Shown here: positions 1-6,465 of the stretch, piece by piece
Position numbering within the stretch: the first letter of the stretch is position 1
How the letters are laid out: each line of letters starts with the position of its first letter
Position numbers and translations under genes: made by a program
From: an uncultured Clostridium sp.
GTDB lineage: Bacteria > Bacillota > Clostridia > Lachnospirales > Lachnospiraceae
Reading direction: 5' to 3'
NCBI GenBank assembly: GCA_900551225.1
Contig: URUZ01000258.1
Location: forward strand, 1-8,460
Length of the DNA: 8,460 nt
The notes under the pieces: generated by a model
Seen by the model: only the letters and a program-made list of their open reading frames with translations
Database searches by the model: none
Told to the model about the DNA's origin: nothing

Positions 1-37
1 ATGTTACAATTCTATTATTAATAAGGCATTTGGGGCG

Positions 38-60
38 TTATACCAATTGGATAAGGAGGT
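38..60 (+). promoter_or_regulatory. codY leader: dyad CCAATTGG and ribosome binding site
   Basis: The perfect 8-bp palindrome CCAATTGG lies at 43-50. It is flanked by TTAT (38-41) and ATAA (51-54), giving an imperfect dyad that runs into the ribosome binding site AAGGAGGT (53-60). That site sits 8 nt before the codY ATG at 69, and this decides the start over an in-frame ATG at 30 that has no ribosome binding site. A TATTAT at 13-18 could be a -10 box, but its -35 would fall at or beyond the left edge, so the promoter is not assigned. I found no good match to the CodY box (AATTTTCWGAAAATT). A regulatory role for the dyad is speculative. Confidence 0.45.
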
Positions 61-68
61 TTTCGAAT

Positions 69-857
69 ATGAGCGTTCAATTGTTGGACAAAACTAGGAA
101 GATCAATAAGTTATTGCATAACAACAATTCGCACAAAGTGGTATTTAACGACATTTGTAAAGTCTTAAGTGAGATTTTGTTGTCGAACATTCTTGTAATC
201 AGCAAGAAGGGGAAAGTTCTGGGCGTTAGCATCTGGCCGGGGGTGGATGAGATAGAAGAGCTCATCGAAGACCAGGTTGGTGGATACGTAGATAAGATGC
301 TCAATGAACGCCTGCTGAGTGTATTGTCCACGAAAGAAAACGTGAACCTGGCCACTCTCGGTTTTGCTGAGGAGAATGTAAGGAAGTATCAGGCGATTAT
401 TACACCCATCGATATTGCCGGGGAACGCCTTGGAACACTGTTTATCTACAAGGCCAACGCGCAGTATGATATTGATGATATCATTTTAAGCGAATACGGC
501 ACCACTGTGGTGGGTCTGGAGATGATGCGCTCTGTTAATGAGGAGAATGCGGAAGAGACCAGGAAGGTCCAGATTGTGAAGTCTGCGATCAGCACCCTGT
601 CCTTCTCCGAGCTGGAGGCAATCATCCATATATTTGATGAGCTGGATGGGAATGAGGGTATCCTGGTGGCGAGTAAAATCGCAGACCGGGTTGGAATCAC
701 CCGCTCCGTGATCGTCAATGCCCTGCGCAAGTTTGAGAGCGCGGGAGTGATAGAGTCCCGTTCCTCAGGAATGAAAGGGACCTATATAAAGGTACTCAAT
801 GATGTGGTATTCGACGAGTTGAAGACCATCAAGGCTTCCAATTCAAAATTGAGTTGA
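69..857 (+). CDS. codY: GTP-/branched-chain amino acid-sensing global transcriptional repressor CodY
   Basis: CodY is a cytoplasmic dimeric repressor of nutrient-adaptation genes in low-GC Gram-positives; in Bacillus it responds to GTP and branched-chain amino acids. The protein is 262 aa, close to the usual 259-260. The N-terminal half (about 1-155) is the GAF-type effector domain, with the conserved GERLGTL (118-124) and SEYGTTVVG (141-149) segments. A linker helix with SELEAI leads to the C-terminal winged helix-turn-helix. Residues 201-221 (ASKIADRVGITRSVIVNALRK) and the following ESAGVIESRS and GMKGTYIKVLN are nearly identical to the Bacillus protein as I recall it, so the DNA-binding specificity is probably conserved. 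The effector loop around 57-77 is much less conserved and lacks an arginine where Bacillus has Arg61. The gene appears monocistronic, with a terminator 15 nt after the stop. Confidence 0.97.
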   Translation: MSVQLLDKTRKINKLLHNNNSHKVVFNDICKVLSEILLSNILVISKKGKVLGVSIWPGVDEIEELIEDQVGGYVDKMLNERLLSVLSTKENVNLATLGFAEENVRKYQAIITPIDIAGERLGTLFIYKANAQYDIDDIILSEYGTTVVGLEMMRSVNEENAEETRKVQIVKSAISTLSFSELEAIIHIFDELDGNEGILVASKIADRVGITRSVIVNALRKFESAGVIESRSSGMKGTYIKVLNDVVFDELKTIKASNSKLS

Positions 858-871
858 TTTTACAGACCATT

Positions 872-905
872 AAGGCTCCGGACAGTTCTGTCAGGGGCCT
901 TTTTT
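872..905 (+). terminator. Intrinsic terminator of codY
   Basis: AAGGCTCC (872-879) pairs with GGGGCCTT (894-901, one G-T pair). After a single G-A mismatch, GACA (881-884) pairs with TGTC (889-892) around a GTTC loop. A run of six T follows at 900-905. It lies 14 nt after the codY stop and separates codY from rpsB-tsf. Confidence 0.9.
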
Positions 906-956
906 CTGCCAAAATGGCTGGGAGCAGAGAAGTTTCGTATTTTTGTATAAAACTAC

Positions 957-985
957 TTGCACGCATCCATATTTTATGATAAACT
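957..985 (+). promoter_or_regulatory. Probable promoter of rpsB-tsf
   Basis: TTGCAC (957-962) is followed after exactly 17 bp by TAAACT (980-985), which is preceded by TG at 977-978, an extended -10. The -10 match is only 4 of 6, but the position fits: it lies after the codY terminator and before the structured leader. Transcription would start near 991-993, giving a leader of about 145 nt. An alternative -10, TATGAT at 975-980, would leave only 12 bp of spacing. Confidence 0.5.
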
Positions 986-1006
986 GGAAAGGCTGAAAAA
1001 ACACGT

Positions 1007-1101
1007 CTGTGGATTCTACAGAAAGGTGCCTGAGCCAATATGGACAGGTCTTCTGGGAAGCATGAGAAGCAGGCGGAAGTCAACCTGACTCCCAAGCTCA
1101 G
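1007..1101 (+). promoter_or_regulatory. Structured 5' leader of rpsB (candidate ribosomal-protein autoregulatory RNA)
   Basis: The leader can form two adjacent helices. The first is a 6-bp hairpin, 1007-1012 with 1016-1021 (one G-T pair). The second is a long irregular arm: CTGAGC (1030-1035) with GCTCAG (1096-1101), GGA (1042-1044) with TCC (1090-1092), CAGGT (1045-1049) with ACCTG (1083-1087), and CTTC (1050-1053) with GAAG (1076-1079). Small bulges lie on the 3' side, giving 18 nested pairs in total. A competing local hairpin, CTTC-TGG-GAAG at 1050-1060, is also possible. S2 and EF-Ts operons are autoregulated by S2 binding the leader in enterobacteria; a similar role here is inferred from position and foldability only. 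The gene's ribosome binding site (1123-1128) lies just downstream of the structure. Confidence 0.5.
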
Positions 1102-1135
1102 CGGAGCAGGTAAAAACCAAACGGAGGTAAAGAAC

Positions 1136-1879
1136 ATGAGCGTTATTTCAATGAAGCAGTTACTGGAAGCTGGTGTACATTTTGGTCACCAGACAAGAAG
1201 ATGGAACCCCAAGATGGCTCCTTACATCTATACCGAGAGAAACGGTATCTACATCATCGACCTGCAGAAGTCTGTAGGCAAAGTTGATGAGGCTTACAAG
1301 GCCGTTTCCGACATCGCTGCAAACGGCGGCACCATCCTGTTCGTAGGAACCAAGAAGCAGGCTCAGGAGGCTATCAAGGTTGAGTCCGAGCGCTGCGGCA
1401 TGTACTTTGTAAATGAGAGATGGCTGGGCGGAATGCTGACCAACTTCAAGACCATCCAGAGCCGTATCGGAAGACTGAAAGCCATCGAGACCATGTCTCA
1501 GGACGGAACCTTTGACGTACTTCCCAAGAAGGAAGTTATCGAGTTAAAGAAGGAATGGGATAAGTTAGAGAAGAACCTGGGCGGAATCAAAGATATGAAG
1601 AGACTGCCGGACGCAATCTTTATCGTAGACCCCAAGAAGGAGCATATCTGCGTACAGGAAGCTCACACCCTGGGTATTCCGTTAATCGGAATCGTTGATA
1701 CCAACTGTGATCCGGAAGAACTGGATTACGTTATCCCCGGCAATGATGACGCCATCAGAGCTGTTAAGCTGATCGTTTCCAAGATGGCCGATGCCGTAAT
1801 CGAGGCAAAGCAGGGCGAAGTGTTAGAGGGCGCAATGGAGATCGAGATTCCCGTTGAGGCTTTCGAAACAGAGGCTTAA
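1136..1879 (+). CDS. rpsB: 30S ribosomal protein S2 (uS2)
   Basis: S2 is a small-subunit protein that binds late in 30S assembly and helps recruit S1-type functions near the mRNA exit side. The product is 247 aa, a normal bacterial length. Family signatures are present: the N-terminal MKQLLEAGVHFGHQTRRWNPKM stretch (from residue 6), YIYTERNGIYIIDL, the NERWLGGMLTNF block, and PDAIFIVDPKKE followed by IPLIGIVDTNCDP. The start at 1136 is supported by GGAGGT at 1123-1128 with 7 nt of spacing. The frame stays open upstream to an ATG at 1040, but that extension has no ribosome binding site, matches no S2 sequence I know and lies in the structured leader. It is first in an operon with tsf, 32 bp apart. 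Its codons are strongly biased, as expected for a highly expressed gene. Confidence 0.98.
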   Translation: MSVISMKQLLEAGVHFGHQTRRWNPKMAPYIYTERNGIYIIDLQKSVGKVDEAYKAVSDIAANGGTILFVGTKKQAQEAIKVESERCGMYFVNERWLGGMLTNFKTIQSRIGRLKAIETMSQDGTFDVLPKKEVIELKKEWDKLEKNLGGIKDMKRLPDAIFIVDPKKEHICVQEAHTLGIPLIGIVDTNCDPEELDYVIPGNDDAIRAVKLIVSKMADAVIEAKQGEVLEGAMEIEIPVEAFETEA

Positions 1880-1911
1880 TCAGACATTACTTTTGATTGG
1901 AGGAAATTGAA

Positions 1912-2847
1912 ATGGCAGCAGTAACAGCAGCAATGGTAAAAGAGTTAAGAGAAGTAACCGGTGCCGGAATGATGGATTGCAAGAAGGCACTTGCAGCTAC
2001 TGATGGAGATATGGACAAGGCCGTTGAATTCTTAAGAGAAAAAGGCCTGGCCGGCGCAGCTAAGAAGGCTGGCCGTATCGCCGCTGAGGGTATTGTAGTA
2101 GCGAAGGTTTCCGATGACTGCAAGAAGGCAGTTGTAGTGGAAGTAAACGCTGAGACAGACTTCGTGGCTAAGAATGAGAAGTTCCGCACCTATGCAGCAG
2201 ACGTTGCAGCCCAGGCTCTGGACAGCTCCGCTAAGTCCATCGAAGAGTTCATGGAAGAGAAGTGGAACAAGGACGCAACCATGACCGTAAAAGAGGCTCT
2301 GTCCTCTCAGATCTCAATCATCGGCGAGAACATGAACATCCGTCGTTTTGAGCAGATCGACGAGGCCAATGGCTTCGCAGCCTCCTACATTCATGCAGGC
2401 GGTAAGATCGGCGTTCTGGTTGACGTTGAGACTGACGTTGTGAACGATGAGATCAAAGATATGGCTAAGAATGTAGCAATGCAGGCCGCAGCTTTAAAGC
2501 CTCTGTACACCAGCAGAGACGAAGTGGATGCCAGCTACATTGAGAAAGAGAAAGAGATCCTGACAGCAGCAGCTAAGAACGAGAAGCCCGATGCCAATGA
2601 TAAGATCATCAGCGGCATGGTTATGGGCCGTATCAGCAAAGAGCTGAAGGAAATCTGCCTCTTAGACCAGGTTTACGTTAAAGCTGAGGACGGAAAGCAG
2701 ACCGTAGGCAACTACGTGGCAGCTGTAGCCAAAGCAAACGGCGCGAACATGAAGATCAAAAAGTTCGTTCGTTTCGAGACCGGTGAAGGTCTGGAGAAGA
2801 AGAACGAGGATTTTGCAGCTGAGGTTGCAAAGCAGATGGGTCAGTAA
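1912..2847 (+). CDS. tsf: Translation elongation factor Ts
   Basis: EF-Ts is the nucleotide exchange factor that converts EF-Tu-GDP back to EF-Tu-GTP in the cytoplasm. The product is 311 aa. The N-terminal UBA-like domain (about 4-50) has the signatures VKELREVTGAGMMDCKKAL and AVEFLREKG. The EF-Tu-binding motif TDFVAKN follows, with ETDFVAKNEKF inside VVVEVNAETD. The dimerisation/core part contains FAASYIHAGGKIGVLV and VAMQAAALKPLY, and the C-terminal module ends in EDFAAEVAKQMGQ. GGAGG at 1899-1903, 8 nt before the ATG at 1912, fixes the start; a TTG at 1897 in the same frame lies inside the ribosome binding site and is rejected. The gene is cotranscribed with rpsB and ends the operon. The pyrH-frr genes that often follow tsf in bacteria are absent here. 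Confidence 0.98.
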   Translation: MAAVTAAMVKELREVTGAGMMDCKKALAATDGDMDKAVEFLREKGLAGAAKKAGRIAAEGIVVAKVSDDCKKAVVVEVNAETDFVAKNEKFRTYAADVAAQALDSSAKSIEEFMEEKWNKDATMTVKEALSSQISIIGENMNIRRFEQIDEANGFAASYIHAGGKIGVLVDVETDVVNDEIKDMAKNVAMQAAALKPLYTSRDEVDASYIEKEKEILTAAAKNEKPDANDKIISGMVMGRISKELKEICLLDQVYVKAEDGKQTVGNYVAAVAKANGANMKIKKFVRFETGEGLEKKNEDFAAEVAKQMGQ

Positions 2848-2896
2848 TTAATTGTTAATGTCCCAATCAAATCAGAATACAGATCGTTAATCATAG

Positions 2897-2939
2897 AAAA
2901 GGCTCCAAGATATACTTTAAAGTATCTTGGAGCCTTTTT
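2897..2939 (+). terminator. Strong intrinsic terminator of rpsB-tsf
   Basis: GGCTCCAAGATA (2901-2912) pairs perfectly with TATCTTGGAGCC (2923-2934). The pairing extends outward with AAAA (2897-2900) against TTTT (2935-2938), and the loop can close further through ACTT/AAGT. A T run follows directly at 2935-2939. The AAAA and TTTT arms could make it partly bidirectional. Its outer arm AAGGCTCC is the same as in the codY terminator. Confidence 0.95.
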
Positions 2940-2943
2940 ACTA

Positions 2944-2996
2944 TTAGCTCCGTGTCTGCCCCTGATTCCGAACCATCGGTCAGCTCCAAAAGCTAA
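2944..2996. repeat. Small nested inverted repeat between tsf and tag
   Basis: TTAGCT (2944-2949) is the reverse complement of AGCTAA (2991-2996). Inside it, CTGA (2962-2965) and CCG (2968-2970) can pair with CGG (2977-2979) and TCAG (2980-2983) around an AACCAT loop. It lies after the tsf terminator and before the tag promoter, so it belongs to neither transcript as drawn. There is no T run. A chance or relic structure is possible. No open reading frame was found between 2848 and 3108. Confidence 0.3.
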
Positions 2997-3032
2997 AGAG
3001 AGGGAGAGCGGAGGAGAAAAGATCCCTAAATG

Positions 3033-3061
3033 TTGCCCTAACCCCTATAAAATTGTATAAT
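3033..3061 (+). promoter_or_regulatory. Promoter of tag
   Basis: TTGCCC (3033-3038) and a consensus TATAAT (3056-3061) are separated by exactly 17 bp, a near-ideal housekeeping sigma-factor promoter. Transcription would start near 3068, leaving a leader of about 40 nt before the tag ATG. Confidence 0.75.
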
Positions 3062-3108
3062 AGAAATACAAAATTGGTAAATACCAAGAAAGGCGGGCAA
3101 TAAGGGAA

Positions 3109-3699
3109 ATGGCAGAACGGTGCGAATGGTGTCTGTGCAATGAAAAGATGACCAGGTATCATGATGAGGAGTGGGGGACCCCGCTGCATGATGACCGGAA
3201 GCAGTTTGAATTTATGATGATGGAGGTCATGCAGTGCGGTCTGAACTGGAATATGATGATTCAGAAGCGGGAGATATTCAGACAGTGTTTTGAGGGCTTT
3301 GACTATGATCTGATTGCCTCTTACGGGGAGGCGGATGTGGAGCGGATCCTGGCCTTTGAGGGCATGATACGGTCCCGGAGAAAGGTGGAGGCAGTGATCC
3401 ACAATGCCAACTGTTACCAGGCCGTCAGGTCGGAGTATGGGACTTTCAGCGCCTATTTATGGGCCTTTTCCAAGGAAAAGACCATCCTGTATGCAGGTCA
3501 TCAGAAGGGGAAGATCCCAGCCCAAAATGCTCTGTCGGAAACAGTGTCCGCAGACCTGAAAAAGCGTGGATTTAAGTACCTGGGTCCAGTGACCGTGTAC
3601 TCCCATCTCCAGGCCTGCGGGATCATCAATGACCACAGCCAGGCCTGTTTCAGATATGCGGATATTGTGGCGAATTATCCAACTGTCAGGAAACGGTAG
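3109..3699 (+). CDS. tag: DNA-3-methyladenine glycosylase I
   Basis: Tag removes 3-methyladenine from alkylated DNA as the first step of base-excision repair in the cytoplasm. The product is 196 aa, about the length of E. coli Tag (187). The zinc-binding residues known for Tag are all present: Cys5 (in ERCEW), His18 (in YHDEEWG), His176 and Cys180 (in NDHSQAC). The base-binding pocket residues are also kept, each shifted by one from E. coli: Tyr17, Glu39 and Trp47 (in CGLNW). The ATG at 3109 gives the expected N-terminus, but its ribosome binding site is poor: AAGGCGGG at 3090-3097 is 11 nt away, and AAGGG at 3102-3106 is too close. The gene appears monocistronic, with its own promoter. Its TAG stop directly abuts the stop codon of the convergent gene. 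Confidence 0.95.
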   Translation: MAERCEWCLCNEKMTRYHDEEWGTPLHDDRKQFEFMMMEVMQCGLNWNMMIQKREIFRQCFEGFDYDLIASYGEADVERILAFEGMIRSRRKVEAVIHNANCYQAVRSEYGTFSAYLWAFSKEKTILYAGHQKGKIPAQNALSETVSADLKKRGFKYLGPVTVYSHLQACGIINDHSQACFRYADIVANYPTVRKR

Positions 3700-3711
3700 C
3701 TATTCTGACAG
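3683..3711. terminator. Inverted repeat spanning the abutting stop codons of tag and the convergent cyclase gene
   Basis: CTGTCAG (3683-3689) and CTGACAG (3705-3711) form a perfect 7-bp stem with a 15-nt loop; the loop holds both stop codons as TAGCTA (3697-3702). Two further pairs (G-T, A-T) are possible inside. There is no long T run on either side; only a modest pyrimidine-rich stretch (TATTTCTCCTC) follows on the + strand. It may act as a weak bidirectional terminator, or collision between converging polymerases may do the work. No other terminator is visible for either gene. Confidence 0.4.
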
Positions 3712-6402
3712 GTATTTCTCCTCATATTCCTCCATGGAGATGGGTTTGCTGAACAGGAAGCCCTGGGCCAGCTCGATGCCGCATTTGCGCAGTTCATCCA
3801 TCTGCTCCTCGGTTTCGATGCCCTCGGCTACCAGCCTGATACCCAGTTTGCGGCAGATCTGTGCAATGGATTCCACGAATGCCCGGGCCCTGGCGTCATG
3901 GGTGATATTGTTGATCATGGTCTTGTCCAGCTTCAGAACATCAAACTCTGCGGATGTCAGAAGGGCCAGGTTGGCATTTCCCGGGCCGAAGGCGGTCAGG
4001 GCTACAATGAAACCGGACTGCCTCAGCCGCGCAATCAGGCCATGGAGGTCAAGGGCGCTGTTCTCACCGGCTTCTCCTGTGATCTCAACCTCCAGCAACC
4101 GGGAGGGGATATCATACTTGCGGCAGATGGCGTTCAGCTGGTCCACAAAAGAAGGCTGGGCCAGGGAGTGCTGGGAGAAGTTGATGGACACAGGGAAGGT
4201 CTGTTTGCCCATATCCACCCATTGCTTAATCCTGGAACATACGAATTCAAAGACGAAGAAATCAATCTGGCTGATCGTCTGGGTCTCCTCCAGCAGCGGC
4301 AGGAAGTTGCCGGGCAGTACCATTGAGCCTTCCCTGGACTGGTAGCGGATCAGGGCTTCGGCGCCGATGGCTGAGCGGTCGGAGGAGGTTACCTTGGGCT
4401 GTACGTAGACCACAAACCGGTTGCGGGTGATCTCTGCCTCCAGGATGCTGGGATCAGACAACTCCACCAGCTCATCGCTCTGATGGCGGTAGCGGTTGGA
4501 AGCCGGATTCCTGCGGTAATATTCTTTTTTATCTTCATACATCAGCGCATCGGCTTCTGCGGTGATCTGTGTGATATCTGTCGGCTGTTCCGACCACTGG
4601 CTGCCAATGGCAGCGCGGCAGCAGCTGTCCGTCTGGAACCGTTCTTTCAGTGCCTGAACCAGCGCAGCGAACTCCTGTTGGCTGATTCCGCGGCAAATGA
4701 TAACGAATTCGTCCCCGCCGATCCGGTAGAACTCCGCCCGTTTAAATACCTCACGCATGCGGTCCGCCGCCTCTTTCAGAATGATATCGCCAAAGGCATG
4801 GCCTCTTAAGTCGTTGATGTCCTTCAGTCCGTTTACATCCAGGTAGACAATACCCACCGGGATGTCGGTGTTCTGAAGGGCTTCTGCATCCTTGATATAG
4901 CGGTTGCGGTTATAGAATGAGGTCAGGGTGTCATGATAGCTCAGGTGGGAGAGCTGTTCCTCATCTTCGGCACGGCGGAAAGCCAGCATCAGGAAATAGC
5001 AGAGTGTCTGCAATAGGGAGCTGATGTATTGCAGCCGTTCCTTGGGCGGGTTGTCCACCCCGATGCAGCCGCAGAAAGCTCCGCCACGCTCAAGAGGGGC
5101 AGCAACAAGACTGTGTATATCCTGACTTTTTAAAACTTCATATTCCTCTGAAGAGCTGTCCTTCAATGTTTCAATGTCCGTGATAATGACACATTCCTGG
5201 CGTTCAAAACGGGCCATCCATGGATCAAAGAAGGAGAGGGGAAGTGCCTGGAGATTCCCGGTCTGTGGGGCAATCCCTTCCATACACCATTCAAATTCAT
5301 TGGAGATCATTTCACCCCGGATCATGAAGATATAGGCCCGCTCCGCTTCCAGGAAACGGCCCAGCTGTTCAAGCACCTCAGGGATGGTCCTGGTCAGATC
5401 CTGTCCCTGATAGAGGGTCCGTATGCAGCCCATAATCATGTCCTCGGCCCGCAGCGTGTACTTCAAATCCTGCTTTTCCTGTTCCACCTCTGTGATGTCA
5501 AAGGCGATCTCCAGCCGGGCCGGCCGGCCTTCCCAGATGATATCGCGGTCTTTAAACATATAATGGCGGCCGGTAACCGGGTTCGTATCCTCCCAGGTGT
5601 AGGTCTCGCCGTCAGGTGAGGCGTGTGTGCCGCAGAACTCACAGGGAGAGGTCCTGCCGCGCAGCACCTCATAGCACTTCTTCCCCTCATAATGGTCCAG
5701 ACCAAAGGTTTTCAGGCCGGTATCGTTGAAGAATAACAGATTATAGGACTCCAGATCCGAGATGTACATTAGCTCCGATATGTCATTTAAGGGGGCGCGC
5801 AGTGCCTCGGACATCTTGTCCAGCTGCTCTTTTTTCGCCTGGTTATCCTTGGCAGCTGCCTCAATGGCAGCCACTCGGCTGCGCTGGCGGATTTCACCTG
5901 CAGCGGCCAGGATGGACGCGCCGGTGACAAGCACGATCAGGGCGATGAAGCCGGTCTGTGTCTCAGATACCCGCTTTTCTGTATAGGCTTCCGCAGCAGA
6001 CACGGCACAGTCGGCCTTCTGGAACAGATCCTCGCTTAGACGAAACAGTGTATCCTCATCTCCACCCTGACGGACCAGCATAATCTCCTGCTTGACGCCG
6101 GCCCAGCTTTCATTCAGCTGTCTCATGGCTTCTTGGAAATCCTCGTCCCGCAGGTGTACCAGATGGTTGCCGCCATGGCCGGTAATCAGCTCGTCAATGA
6201 TCTGGTCCAGGCGTTCCAACAGCGCATCGTTGGGCCGTCCGTACAGTTCCTCCTTTATCAGCTTCTGGGAAGCGCCGCGGACTACGCCGGCATAGTTGAT
6301 GACACGGGCATTTCCCTGCAGGTTCATTATGGAGATCAGGGATAAAATACTTGAAATCAGCAGCGCGGCTGACAGTATTATGGGTATGATTTTCTTTTGC
6401 AT
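3700..6402 (-). CDS. Membrane sensor diguanylate cyclase: PilJ/NarX-like sensor, PAS, GAF, GGDEF and degenerate EAL
   Basis: The protein is 900 aa. A transmembrane helix at about 4-27 and another at about 150-169 enclose an extracytoplasmic helical segment. That segment starts with NYAGVVRGASQKLIKEEL, like the P-box of PilJ/NarX-type sensors. A PAS domain (about 208-308) follows, with Cys243, Cys254 and Cys257 (PCEFC), then a GAF-like domain (about 333-473), GGDEF (about 490-635) and EAL (about 650-895). The GGDEF site is intact (562-566, with Asp522 in YLDVNGLKDIN), so it should make cyclic-di-GMP; the RxxD inhibition site is absent (Phe and Ala). The EAL domain keeps Glu682, Asn741, Glu773, Lys824, Glu860 and Gln880, but the metal-binding Asp-Asp of DDFGxG is Thr803-Ala804, so hydrolysis is unlikely. 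The start at 6402 has AAGGAAGAG 8 nt upstream (counted from AAGGA) and a promoter that excludes the ATG at 6528. Confidence 0.93.
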   Translation of the reverse strand: MQKKIIPIILSAALLISSILSLISIMNLQGNARVINYAGVVRGASQKLIKEELYGRPNDALLERLDQIIDELITGHGGNHLVHLRDEDFQEAMRQLNESWAGVKQEIMLVRQGGDEDTLFRLSEDLFQKADCAVSAAEAYTEKRVSETQTGFIALIVLVTGASILAAAGEIRQRSRVAAIEAAAKDNQAKKEQLDKMSEALRAPLNDISELMYISDLESYNLLFFNDTGLKTFGLDHYEGKKCYEVLRGRTSPCEFCGTHASPDGETYTWEDTNPVTGRHYMFKDRDIIWEGRPARLEIAFDITEVEQEKQDLKYTLRAEDMIMGCIRTLYQGQDLTRTIPEVLEQLGRFLEAERAYIFMIRGEMISNEFEWCMEGIAPQTGNLQALPLSFFDPWMARFERQECVIITDIETLKDSSSEEYEVLKSQDIHSLVAAPLERGGAFCGCIGVDNPPKERLQYISSLLQTLCYFLMLAFRRAEDEEQLSHLSYHDTLTSFYNRNRYIKDAEALQNTDIPVGIVYLDVNGLKDINDLRGHAFGDIILKEAADRMREVFKRAEFYRIGGDEFVIICRGISQQEFAALVQALKERFQTDSCCRAAIGSQWSEQPTDITQITAEADALMYEDKKEYYRRNPASNRYRHQSDELVELSDPSILEAEITRNRFVVYVQPKVTSSDRSAIGAEALIRYQSREGSMVLPGNFLPLLEETQTISQIDFFVFEFVCSRIKQWVDMGKQTFPVSINFSQHSLAQPSFVDQLNAICRKYDIPSRLLEVEITGEAGENSALDLHGLIARLRQSGFIVALTAFGPGNANLALLTSAEFDVLKLDKTMINNITHDARARAFVESIAQICRKLGIRLVAEGIETEEQMDELRKCGIELAQGFLFSKPISMEEYEEKYLSE

Positions 6403-6422
6403 GGTTCTCTTCCTTGATATAA

Positions 6423-6444
6423 AGTATTTGATACTAATCATACT
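6423..6444. repeat. Operator-like repeats AGTAT-N3-ATACT-N4-ATACT
   Basis: AGTAT (6423-6427) and ATACT (6431-6435) form a 13-nt palindrome, and a second ATACT follows at 6440-6444. The set overlaps the -10 box of the membrane cyclase gene (6437-6442) and its predicted transcription start near 6430. This is a typical place for a repressor to bind. The regulator is unknown, and an AT-rich chance repeat cannot be excluded. Confidence 0.35.
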
Positions 6445-6465
6445 ATGTTTGATTGGTTTGTTCAA
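6437..6465 (-). promoter_or_regulatory. Promoter of the membrane cyclase gene
   Basis: On the minus strand TTGAAC (6465-6460) is separated by exactly 17 bp from TATGAT (6442-6437). Both boxes are close to consensus. The start point would fall near 6430, giving a leader of about 28 nt before the ATG at 6402. The 158 bp between the two cyclic-di-GMP genes contains this promoter but no convincing terminator for the upstream gene; the only small hairpin, ATGA-TCAG-TCAT, has four pairs. Some readthrough from upstream is therefore possible. Confidence 0.75.

Noticed and set aside
1040..1135. N-terminal extension of S2 from an ATG at 1040
   Set aside because: It has no ribosome binding site, matches no S2 N-terminus, lies within the structured leader, and the ATG at 1136 has a proper ribosome binding site and the family N-terminus.
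829..1137. Minus-strand open frame of 102 codons across the codY terminator and rpsB leader
   Set aside because: It runs through the terminator hairpin and the rpsB promoter, has no recognisable domain and no ribosome binding site evidence.
3629..4345. Long + strand open frame of 238 codons opposite the cyclase EAL domain
   Set aside because: It overlaps tag and lies antisense to a clearly conserved EAL domain. It has no family resemblance, and long antisense frames are expected opposite GC-rich coding sequence.
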